Below the pieces are notes generated by a model. That model ran no database searches. It saw only the letters and a program-made list of their open reading frames with translations, and had not been told where the DNA came from. The translations under genes were made by a program, and so were the position numbers. From Haloarculaceae archaeon (GTDB lineage: Archaea > Halobacteriota > Halobacteria > Halobacteriales > Haloarculaceae), in assembly GCA_018609665.1 (NCBI GenBank), contig JAHENN010000044.1:1-5747 (forward strand): 5,747 nucleotides of DNA, written 5' to 3'. Shown here piece by piece: positions 1 to 4,976 of the stretch; the first letter of the stretch is position 1; the number at the start of each line of letters is the position of its first letter.

Positions 1-158
1 CAACGCCAGGCAGCGACTGCCCCCGACGCTCTCTCCCCCCCATCCCCACACTCGTCTCCGGGGGCCGTCGCCTCCGGCGTTTTCGCTCGTCGCTCGACGA
101 CACGAGAGCCGCGCCGCTTTCCACCGAAAAGACTCGTCGAAGAGGCGACCGGGTCAGG
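1..158. other. Intergenic end region, no gene seen
   Basis: This stretch lies downstream of the aconitase stop. It is C-rich, with a C-run at about 34-40 and another at 43-46. Several frames are open across it only because GC-rich DNA has few stop codons. None starts with a credible initiation codon or reads as an acidic haloarchaeal protein. A short inverted repeat (TCGTCG-CT-CGACGA, about 88-101) and a weak CGCC/GGCG stem followed by TTTT (about 69-83) could be the 3' end of a plus-strand gene lying to the left of the window. Neither is strong. Confidence 0.6.
127..147 (-). terminator. Possible aconitase transcription terminator
   Basis: Read on the minus strand, a weak CTC/GAG stem is followed by CTTTTC (T-run at plus positions 127-130), beginning about 30 bases after the aconitase stop codon. 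Archaeal RNA polymerase can terminate at short T-runs in the non-template strand, and this is the first T-run after the gene. The stem is poor and the run has only four T, so the call is tentative. Confidence 0.3.
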
Positions 159-2141
159 TCAGTCGTCGGCCGGCGCGGCGCCGCCCTCTTCGTGCTGCTT
201 CTTGACGTGCGGCAGCTTGCCGCCGTCGACGAGGATGCGCCGCTCCCGCTCGGAGGCGTCCAGCTCCGCGGTGAGCTCCCACTCGTCGTCGACGCGGACG
301 GTGAACTCCTCCTGGCCGGAGGCGACGGCCTCGGCGATGTCGTCGACGACCTCGATGTCGTCGCCCTGCTCGATACGCTCGTAGTCGGCCTCGTCGATCT
401 CCAGCGGCAGGAGCCCGAAGTTGAACAGGTTCGCCTTGTGGATGCGGGCGAAGCTCCGTGCGAGGACGCCCTGCACGCCGAGGTACATCGGACACAGCGC
501 CGCGTGCTCCCGGGAGGAGCCCTGGCCGTAGTTCTCGCCGGCCACGAGGAAGCCGCCGTCGCTCTCGAGGGCCCGCTCGGCGAAGCTGTCGTCCACGCGG
601 GACAGCGTGAACTCGCTCAGCTTGGGGATGTTCGACCGGTACATCAGGATGTCCTGGGTCGCGGGGATGATGTGGTCGGTCGTGATGTTGTCCCGCATCT
701 TCAGCAGCGCCGGCCCCTCCAGGTCGGCGCCGAGGGGGTCCCGCAGCGGCACGTCGCCGATGTTGGGACCCTTGATGAGCTCGTCGTCGACGGACTCGTC
801 CGGCGCGATGAGGTCCGGGTCGTCGGCGCCCATGCCGTCGCCGTACTTGTCGCCCATCTCGAAGCCGGGGTCCTCGAGGTCGCCCAGCTCGTCGGCGAGG
901 TCACGCGGGTCGACGATTTCGCCGGCGATGGCCGCCGCCGTCGCCACCTCGGGCGAGCAGAGGTAGACGCTGTCGTCCTCGATGCCCGACCGGCCCTCGA
1001 AGTTGCGGTTGAACGTCCGCAGGCTCACCGAATCGGAGGCCGGCACGTGGCCGATGCCGATACAGGCGCCGCAGGTCGCCTCGGAGAAGTTGACGCCGGC
1101 GGCCATCATCTCGGCGGTCCAGCCCTCGCGGGCCAGCATCTCCGAGGCCTGCTTGGAGCCGGGCGCGACGATCATCTCCGTCTTCCGGTCCGTGGTGCGG
1201 CCCTCCAGCATCTTCGCCGCCGGCAGGATGTCCTCGTAGGCGCCGTTGGTACAGGAGCCGAGGATGACCTGGTCGACGTCGGTGCCGGCGACCTCGCGGA
1301 CGGGCACGATGTTGTCGGGCATGCTCGGCGTCGCGATGAGCGGCTCGATCTCCGAGAGGTCGACCGTGATCCGGTCGTCGTAGTCGGCGTCCTCGTCCGG
1401 CTGCAGCTCGACGTGTTCGTCCTCGCGGTCGAGCCGGGCGAGCCAGTCTTCCGTCCGGTCGTCCGTCGGGAAGATCGAGGAGGTCGCGCCGAGCTCCGTC
1501 CCCATGTTCGTGATGGTCGTCCGCTCGGGGATCGACAGCGTCTCGACGCCGGGGCCGGTGTACTCCAGCACCTTGCCGACGCCGCCCTTGACCGTCAGCT
1601 CGCCGAGCAGGTGCAGGATGACGTCCTTGGCGGTGGCCCACTCGCCGAGCTCGCCCTCCAGGCGGACCTCGACGACCTCCGGCATCTCGATGTAGTAGGC
1701 GCCGCCGCCCATCGCCACGGAGATGTCGATGCCGCCGGCGCCGATGGCCAGCTGGCCCAGCCCGCCCGGCGTTGGCGTGTGGGAGTCGCTGCCGAGCAGC
1801 GTCTTGCCCGGCGCCGCGAAGTTCTCCTTGTGGACCTGGTGGCAGATGCCGTTGCCCGGCCGCGAGAAGTAGGCGCCGAACTTGCCGGCCGCCGACCGGA
1901 GGAACCGGTGGTCGTCGGTGTTCTTGAAGTCGAACTGGTAGGTCTGGTGGTCGCAGTACTGCGCGGCGAGTTCGGTCTGGACCTCGTCGAGCCCCAGCGC
2001 CTCGAACTGCAGCCACACGAACGTCCCCGTCGTGTCCTGCGTGAGCACCTGGTCGATCTCGATTCCGATCTCCTCGCCGGTCTCGAGGTCACCCTCGACC
2101 AGGTGGTCGTCGAGAATCTTCTCCGTGAGCGTCTGTCCCAT
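159..2141 (-). CDS. acn: Aconitate hydratase (aconitase), single-chain, 660 aa
   Basis: Interconverts citrate and isocitrate through cis-aconitate in the cytoplasmic TCA cycle, using a [4Fe-4S] cluster. The protein is a complete aconitase-superfamily chain. The catalytic domains come first, with GSDSHTPTPGG at residues 117-127. GSCTN carries Cys297 and TCGAC carries Cys357 and Cys360; these three are the expected cluster ligands. An acidic linker (about 415-465) leads to the C-terminal swivel domain, with DNITTDHI (484-491) and the substrate-binding loop GENYGQGSSREHA (535-547). The fused swivel argues against a LeuC/LeuD or homoaconitase large subunit alone. The length fits the shorter aconitase type of haloarchaea and Aquifex, not the roughly 900-residue bacterial AcnA. 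I chose the ATG at 2141 because a TATA box lies about 30 bases upstream. The in-frame extension to 2321 is Arg/Ser/Ala-rich, not acidic, and crosses that promoter. Possible regulation by an inverted repeat at the start is noted separately. Confidence 0.97.
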   Translation of the reverse strand: MGQTLTEKILDDHLVEGDLETGEEIGIEIDQVLTQDTTGTFVWLQFEALGLDEVQTELAAQYCDHQTYQFDFKNTDDHRFLRSAAGKFGAYFSRPGNGICHQVHKENFAAPGKTLLGSDSHTPTPGGLGQLAIGAGGIDISVAMGGGAYYIEMPEVVEVRLEGELGEWATAKDVILHLLGELTVKGGVGKVLEYTGPGVETLSIPERTTITNMGTELGATSSIFPTDDRTEDWLARLDREDEHVELQPDEDADYDDRITVDLSEIEPLIATPSMPDNIVPVREVAGTDVDQVILGSCTNGAYEDILPAAKMLEGRTTDRKTEMIVAPGSKQASEMLAREGWTAEMMAAGVNFSEATCGACIGIGHVPASDSVSLRTFNRNFEGRSGIEDDSVYLCSPEVATAAAIAGEIVDPRDLADELGDLEDPGFEMGDKYGDGMGADDPDLIAPDESVDDELIKGPNIGDVPLRDPLGADLEGPALLKMRDNITTDHIIPATQDILMYRSNIPKLSEFTLSRVDDSFAERALESDGGFLVAGENYGQGSSREHAALCPMYLGVQGVLARSFARIHKANLFNFGLLPLEIDEADYERIEQGDDIEVVDDIAEAVASGQEEFTVRVDDEWELTAELDASERERRILVDGGKLPHVKKQHEEGGAAPADD

Positions 2142-2154
2142 AACGTCCGACGTT
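2142..2154. promoter_or_regulatory. Inverted repeat abutting the aconitase start
   Basis: AACGTC-C-GACGTT is a perfect 6-bp inverted repeat with a one-base centre. It begins at the base next to the aconitase ATG and lies between the TATA box and the coding region. If transcription starts 24-28 bases after the TATA centre, the start site falls inside or beside the repeat. That would suit a repressor site on a leaderless gene. No regulator is identified, and a short palindrome can occur by chance. Confidence 0.35.
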
Positions 2155-2166
2155 CGGCTTCCCACA

Positions 2167-2176
2167 GATATAAATC
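2167..2176 (-). promoter_or_regulatory. TATA box of the aconitase gene
   Basis: The minus strand reads GATTTATATC here, the most AT-rich spot in the 201-base spacer. Its centre is about 30 bases from the aconitase ATG, so transcription would start within a few bases of the start codon, giving a leaderless or near-leaderless mRNA. There is no Shine-Dalgarno sequence before the ATG, in agreement. Confidence 0.75.
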
Positions 2177-2313
2177 CCGCGTGTTTCCCGCTCGTCGCGG
2201 GCGCCCTCGGCCGATTCGACGCCGGGCGGCTCGCGGACGCTCCGCCGCGCCGTCGGCAATCTGCGCCGATTCCGCCGACCAGGGCGTCGCCGTTTCGCTC
2301 GCCGCTCGCACGC

Positions 2314-2342
2314 GGAGACACCTCGCCTCGCTCGGCGTCTCC
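2314..2342 (-). terminator. Stem-loop just after the aIF2 beta stop
   Basis: GGAGAC (2314-2319) and GTCTCC (2337-2342) are exact inverted repeats. Past one mismatch, two more pairs (CC/GG) extend the stem, leaving an 11-base loop. The stem ends at the base next to the aIF2 beta stop codon (2343-2345). No T-run follows on the minus strand, so it may be a 3'-end structure or a chance feature rather than a true terminator. Confidence 0.3.
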
Positions 2343-2954
2343 CTACGCCAGCCGCGAGAACGCGAGGTCGCCGCTGGTGTTCTCGATGACGATCTCGACC
2401 ACGTCGCCCTCGCTGGCGCCGGGCACGAAGATGGTGTAGTCGCCGCGGTGGGCGACGCCGTCGCCCTTCCGGCCGGTGTCGGTCACCTCGACCGTGTAGG
2501 TCTCGCCGGCCTCGACGGCGTCCGTCGACTGCTGGGTCGACCGGGATCCGCTCTTCTTCTGGACCGGCCGGAACGCCCCGCAGGCGTCACACCGGAGCAT
2601 CATCGTGCGGTCCTCCTGGACGAGGCGGGTATCCGGCAGCCCGCACTCGCTGCAGCGGACGTACTCCTCGGTGTACTCCTCGACGGCGCCCTCGAAGTCC
2701 CGCGCCGAGAACTCGCCGTTGTAGCGGCCGACGCCGGCCTCGAGCTTCCCGGAGGTGGCGAGCGAGCGCTGGACGAACCGGTGGAGGTGGTCGGCGGCCC
2801 GGTTCAGCGCGTCGGCGACCGCCTCCAGGTTGTTGAAGCGGGTGAAGGCGCCGTCGGCCTGGGCGCTGGCGTCGGGGACCGAGAGCCGGTCGCCGCCCGA
2901 CTCGATGTCGGGGACGGCGTCCAGCGCCCGGTCGAGGCTGGCTTCGTACTCCAT
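2343..2954 (-). CDS. eif2b: Translation initiation factor aIF2 subunit beta with C-terminal TRAM domain, 203 aa
   Basis: Beta subunit of the heterotrimeric aIF2 that brings initiator Met-tRNA to the small ribosomal subunit. An N-terminal segment (1-35) precedes the central alpha-beta domain (about 35-98), which contains the family-like stretch TRFNNLEAVADALNR and later GRYNGEFSARDFE. Next is a zinc ribbon with ligands Cys101, Cys104, Cys122 and Cys125 (CSEC and CDAC). After a short linker, residues about 145-203 form a TRAM domain (GETYTVEVTDTGRKGDGVAH ... FVPGA ... GDVVEIVI), a small RNA-binding beta barrel. Most archaeal aIF2 beta proteins are about 140 residues and lack TRAM; the TRAM-extended form of about 200 residues is known in haloarchaea. 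The start at 2954 gives the acidic N-terminus MEYEASLDRALD. The in-frame extension to 3110 is Arg-rich and runs antisense into the next gene, so it is rejected. The gene is divergent from the dihydroneopterin aldolase gene and followed by the separately promoted aconitase gene. Confidence 0.95.
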   Translation of the reverse strand: MEYEASLDRALDAVPDIESGGDRLSVPDASAQADGAFTRFNNLEAVADALNRAADHLHRFVQRSLATSGKLEAGVGRYNGEFSARDFEGAVEEYTEEYVRCSECGLPDTRLVQEDRTMMLRCDACGAFRPVQKKSGSRSTQQSTDAVEAGETYTVEVTDTGRKGDGVAHRGDYTIFVPGASEGDVVEIVIENTSGDLAFSRLA

Positions 2955-2976
2955 ACCCGACGGAGGCGACCGCGAC

Positions 2977-2985
2977 GGAAAGAGG
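2977..2985 (-). promoter_or_regulatory. Weak candidate TATA element for aIF2 beta
   Basis: The minus strand reads CCTCTTTCC, centred about 26 bases before the aIF2 beta ATG. This is the right distance for a leaderless promoter, but the sequence is a poor TATA match. The alternative is TTACAAG (minus, 3018-3024), which would give a leader of roughly 40 bases and would be shared with the divergent gene. I cannot choose between them. Confidence 0.25.
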
Positions 2986-3017
2986 TTCCGAGAGCGGAGT
3001 GGGGTGAAGCGAAGCGA

Positions 3018-3025
3018 CTTGTAAC
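3018..3025 (+). promoter_or_regulatory. Candidate TATA element for the dihydroneopterin aldolase gene
   Basis: CTTGTAAC is the only AT-leaning stretch shortly before the ATG at 3045, and its centre is about 23-24 bases upstream, consistent with leaderless transcription. No Shine-Dalgarno sequence precedes the start. It is the left part of a 16-base motif that recurs, with one mismatch, at 5701-5716 in the upstream region of the creatininase-family gene. Confidence 0.4.
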
Positions 3026-3044
3026 CGGCGGTCCGACGGCCTGC

Positions 3045-3389
3045 ATGGAGCCGACGACGCCGCAGGAGGCCTGCTTCGAGGCCGGGGTCAAGTTCGGGAC
3101 GCTGTACCACCAGTTCGCCGGGACACCCGTCTCGCCGGCCAGCGCCGACAGCCTCGAGACGGCCATGGAGACGGCCATCGAGAACCAGCCGTTCTGCGAG
3201 TCGGTGACCGTCGACGTCCGCGAGGACGAACTCGCGGCGGCGCTCGACGGGCAGTCCGCCGACTACACGGAGCTGACCGGCCGGTTCATGGAGGTCGAGA
3301 TGCGGATCGACTACGAGGGGTGTACGGTCCGGACGTCGATGTCGATGGAGGGCGACTACCCCCGGATGCGGGTCGAGGACGTCGAGTAG
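3045..3389 (+). CDS. mptD: Archaeal-type dihydroneopterin aldolase (MptD family), 114 aa
   Basis: Predicted to cleave 7,8-dihydroneopterin to 6-hydroxymethyl-7,8-dihydropterin and glycolaldehyde in the cytoplasm, a step in methanopterin or folate-type cofactor synthesis. This archaeal family (formerly DUF381) is unrelated in sequence to bacterial FolB. Visible family features are the N-terminal ACFEAGVKFGTLYHQFAGTP (residues 9-28), with Glu12 and His22, and a C-terminal strand region GRFMEVEMRIDYEGCTV (79-95). As I recall, the active-site Glu and His of the Methanocaldococcus enzyme are also ten residues apart, matching Glu12 and His22. The length is normal for the family. The start fits a TATA-like element about 24 bases upstream. 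The upstream in-frame extension (back to 192) runs antisense through aIF2 beta and aconitase and is rejected. Haloarchaea generally use folates, so the product probably feeds a tetrahydrofolate-like cofactor; that is inference. The family call rests on remembered motifs. Confidence 0.85.
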   Translation: MEPTTPQEACFEAGVKFGTLYHQFAGTPVSPASADSLETAMETAIENQPFCESVTVDVREDELAAALDGQSADYTELTGRFMEVEMRIDYEGCTVRTSMSMEGDYPRMRVEDVE

Positions 3390-3396
3390 CCGGACC

Positions 3397-3409
3397 GGCC
3401 GACACGGCC
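3397..3409 (+). terminator. Small hairpin after mptD, possible 3' end
   Basis: GGCCG-ACA-CGGCC forms a five-pair GC stem with a three-base loop, 8 bases after the mptD stop codon. It is followed six bases later by ATTTAATT, which is also the promoter of the next gene. It could end the mptD transcript, but in DNA this GC-rich such a short stem is weak evidence. Confidence 0.25.
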
Positions 3410-3414
3410 CGACG

Positions 3415-3422
3415 ATTTAATT
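3415..3422 (+). promoter_or_regulatory. TATA box of the membrane protein gene
   Basis: ATTTAATT stands out in GC-rich surroundings and is centred about 26 bases before the ATG at 3445. This is the spacing of a leaderless haloarchaeal promoter. The core TTTAAT is repeated at the promoter of the next gene (4554-4559). It shows that the membrane protein gene can be transcribed independently of mptD, although only 55 bases separate them. Confidence 0.75.
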
Positions 3423-3444
3423 CCACAGGGGTCCAGCGACGCGC

Positions 3445-4506
3445 ATGGCCCTCCACGCGATCGACGCGCTCGGCGACGCGATAACGGCGACCAGGGAGTA
3501 CCGCCCGACGAAGGCAACCGAGTGGCTGTGGTTAGCTCTCGTCGCCCTGCTCGTCGGCGGGGTCGGCATCAGCCTGCCGAGCGGCGGCCCCGGCGGCGCC
3601 GGCAACCTCGACGACGCCGGCGACCCCGGCACGACCGGCGGATTCCCGAACGACGCCGGCCCCGGCGGCCCCGGCCCGTCCGACCTCGACCCCGGCTTCC
3701 TCGCGGAGGCGCTCGTCGCCGTCGTCGCCGTCGTGGTCGTCCTCTGGCTCCTGATTGCGGTCCTCGGCGCGGCCCTGGAGTTCCCGTTCCTGGCGTGGCT
3801 CCGGGACGGCGAGGTCGACACGGCCGCCGCGGTGCGCGCCCACCTCGGGCAGGCCCTCGGGCTGGCGGCGTTCCGGGTCGTCGTCGGGCTCGCGGGGTTC
3901 GCCGTGACCGCCGGGCTCGTCGTGTCGGCCGTCGGGACCGACGGTCGGCCGCTGGAGTACGCCGCCGCAGCCGGCAGGTTCACCCCCGTCCTCGCCGTCG
4001 TCGGGCTCGTCACCGGCGTCGTCACGGCGTTCACGACGGCCTTCGTCGTCCCGACGATGGCGCTGGCGGACGTCGGCGTCCTCGGCGGCTGGCGGCGGTT
4101 CTGGGCGACGCTGTCCGGCGCGCCCAAGCAGTTCCTCGCCTACGCGGTCGTCGTCGCGGTGGCGGCGTACGTCGGCGGCATCCTCGTCGTGCTGCTGGCG
4201 CTGCTGGCGCTGCTTCCCGGGCTCCTCGTCGGCGGCCTCCTCGGGGTCGTCGCCGCCGCCGCGGCCGGGTCGGGCGCCGGAATCGTCGTCGGCGCGGCCG
4301 CTGCCGCGATTCTGGCCGTCGTCGTCGGGCTCGCTGCCTACGCGCTGCTGCAGGTGTTCCTCCGCTACTACGCGCTGTTCGTCCTCGGGCGGGTCGACGA
4401 GGACCTGGACTTCGCCGGCCGCCGCCGCCGGGCGGTCGAGGGCGGCGACGGCCCCGCCGGCGACGGGCCGGCGACCGGGACGGACGACCCGCAGGTCGGC
4501 CCGTAA
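3445..4506 (+). CDS. Multi-pass membrane protein of unknown function, 353 aa
   Basis: No enzymatic motif is visible. The N-terminus (1-26, DALGDAITATREYRPTKATEW) is a short soluble segment, followed by a first hydrophobic helix (about 27-45). A low-complexity Gly/Pro/Asp loop (about 45-84) comes next. Further hydrophobic segments lie at about 87-112, 136-163, 180-205, 229-256, 258-274 and 276-302; the last ones may be split differently. The C-terminal tail (317-353) is hydrophilic, with RRRR at 326-329 and a Gly/Asp/Pro-rich end, and is probably cytoplasmic. Hydrophobic parts are built mainly from Ala, Val, Leu and Gly. The N-terminal pattern resembles a family of haloarchaeal membrane proteins annotated only as domains of unknown function (possibly DUF7544, from memory). 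Conserved-looking hydrophilic stretches between helices, such as EFPFLAWLRDGEV (112-124) and GGWRRFWATLSGAPKQFL (214-231), suggest a folded bundle. The start is fixed by the TATA box 26 bases upstream. Transport, sensing or a structural role are all possible. Confidence 0.85.
   Translation: MALHAIDALGDAITATREYRPTKATEWLWLALVALLVGGVGISLPSGGPGGAGNLDDAGDPGTTGGFPNDAGPGGPGPSDLDPGFLAEALVAVVAVVVVLWLLIAVLGAALEFPFLAWLRDGEVDTAAAVRAHLGQALGLAAFRVVVGLAGFAVTAGLVVSAVGTDGRPLEYAAAAGRFTPVLAVVGLVTGVVTAFTTAFVVPTMALADVGVLGGWRRFWATLSGAPKQFLAYAVVVAVAAYVGGILVVLLALLALLPGLLVGGLLGVVAAAAAGSGAGIVVGAAAAAILAVVVGLAAYALLQVFLRYYALFVLGRVDEDLDFAGRRRRAVEGGDGPAGDGPATGTDDPQVGP
4191..4217 (+). repeat. Short tandem repeat inside the membrane gene
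   Basis: GCTGCTGGC occurs twice in tandem (4191-4199 and 4200-4208), followed by a diverged third unit (GCTGCTTCC). It encodes the Leu-Leu-Ala repeats of a membrane helix (about residues 249-258). The nine-base unit keeps the reading frame. It probably reflects codon and amino-acid bias rather than a functional repeat. Confidence 0.5.
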
Positions 4507-4553
4507 CGACCGCACGACCCGCCGACGGCTTCACTTTCGCTTTCCGGCGTGTG

Positions 4554-4559
4554 TTTAAT
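4554..4559 (+). promoter_or_regulatory. TATA box of the small acidic protein gene
   Basis: TTTAAT, within GTGTTTAATC, is centred about 27 bases before the ATG at 4584, the spacing of a leaderless haloarchaeal promoter. The 77-base spacer between the two genes also holds a pyrimidine-rich stretch (CACTTTCGCTTTCC, about 4532-4545) that could contribute to ending the upstream transcript. Confidence 0.75.
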
Positions 4560-4583
4560 CACTCCTGCCACGAAGGACGGGGT

Positions 4584-4976
4584 ATGAGCCAGGCGACGCT
4601 CGACGACGACGAACTGTTCGACGAGGCAGCCAGCGAGATGCGCGAGGACGTCGAATCGAGCCTCGACGACGCCCGCGCCGCGCTGCCGGAGTCGGACGAC
4701 ATCTGGGACGCCGAGGCCGACAACACGCTGGGCGTGCTCAACGGGCTGAAGGAGAGCCTCGACGCCGGCGACGCCGAGTCGCACCTCCGGGACGCCAAGA
4801 AGTGGTACGCCGTCGGGACGGAGGCCGGCGCCTTCGACGACGCCGACGACCTCGAGGCCGCCATCGCCGACCTGGAGGGCGTCGTCGAGGGGATCGCCGA
4901 GGCCCACGACCAGGTGAGCGACCTCACGGCGACGATCCCGGAGCTTCGGGGGAGCCTCGACGAGGCTCACGACTAG
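4584..4976 (+). CDS. Small acidic helical protein, probable DUF5790 family, 130 aa
   Basis: Function unknown. The protein is highly acidic and almost wholly predicted helical, with no signal peptide, membrane segment, cysteine or catalytic motif. The N-terminal half contains ELFDEAASEMREDVESSLDDARAALP (10-35). A central conserved-looking stretch, ADNTLGVLNGLKESLDAGDAESHLRDAKKWYAVGT (45-79), contains the only strongly basic patch (AKKWY). The C-terminal half (88-130) has heptad-like hydrophobic spacing that suggests a coiled coil or helical bundle. From memory it resembles haloarchaea-restricted proteins of about 130 residues called DUF5790; this was not searched. The start is supported by a TATA box 27 bases upstream, and the longer frame back to 3522 is an Arg-rich shadow of the membrane gene. 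The stop codon TAG shares the palindrome CTAG with the stop of the convergent creatininase-family gene. Confidence 0.88.
   Translation: MSQATLDDDELFDEAASEMREDVESSLDDARAALPESDDIWDAEADNTLGVLNGLKESLDAGDAESHLRDAKKWYAVGTEAGAFDDADDLEAAIADLEGVVEGIAEAHDQVSDLTATIPELRGSLDEAHD
4973..4976. other. CTAG shared by two convergent stop codons
   Basis: Positions 4974-4976 are the TAG stop of the plus-strand small acidic protein gene. Positions 4973-4975, read on the minus strand, are the TAG stop of the creatininase-family gene. The palindrome CTAG therefore serves both, leaving no spacer for a separate terminator; each transcript must run into the other gene to end. Confidence 0.95.

Noticed and set aside
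2142..2321. N-terminal extension of aconitase to an upstream ATG at 2321
   Set aside because: The extra 60 residues are basic and Ser/Arg/Ala-rich, unlike any aconitase N-terminus, and the segment contains the TATA box and inverted repeat.
192..3389. Plus-strand open frame of 1065 codons, antisense to aconitase and aIF2 beta, ending in the mptD gene
   Set aside because: Both minus-strand genes have clear family motifs. The antisense translation is low-complexity (Leu/Val/Asp/Arg-rich) with no domain. Long antisense frames are expected when G/C-ending codons make stop codons rare. Only the last 114 codons are a real gene.
3532..4515. Minus-strand open frame of 327 codons antisense to the membrane gene
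   Set aside because: It is acidic (Asp/Glu/Arg-rich) and so looks superficially haloarchaeal. However, it reads as low-complexity EDDxxD/RRG runs with no domain. The plus-strand reading has a promoter, coherent membrane helices and a sensible start.
3522..4976. Plus-strand open frame of 484 codons overlapping the membrane gene and ending in the small acidic gene
   Set aside because: The part over the membrane gene is almost pure Arg/Ala/Gly/Pro, typical of an out-of-frame reading of GC-rich codons. A promoter and ATG at 4584 mark the true start of the final 130 codons.
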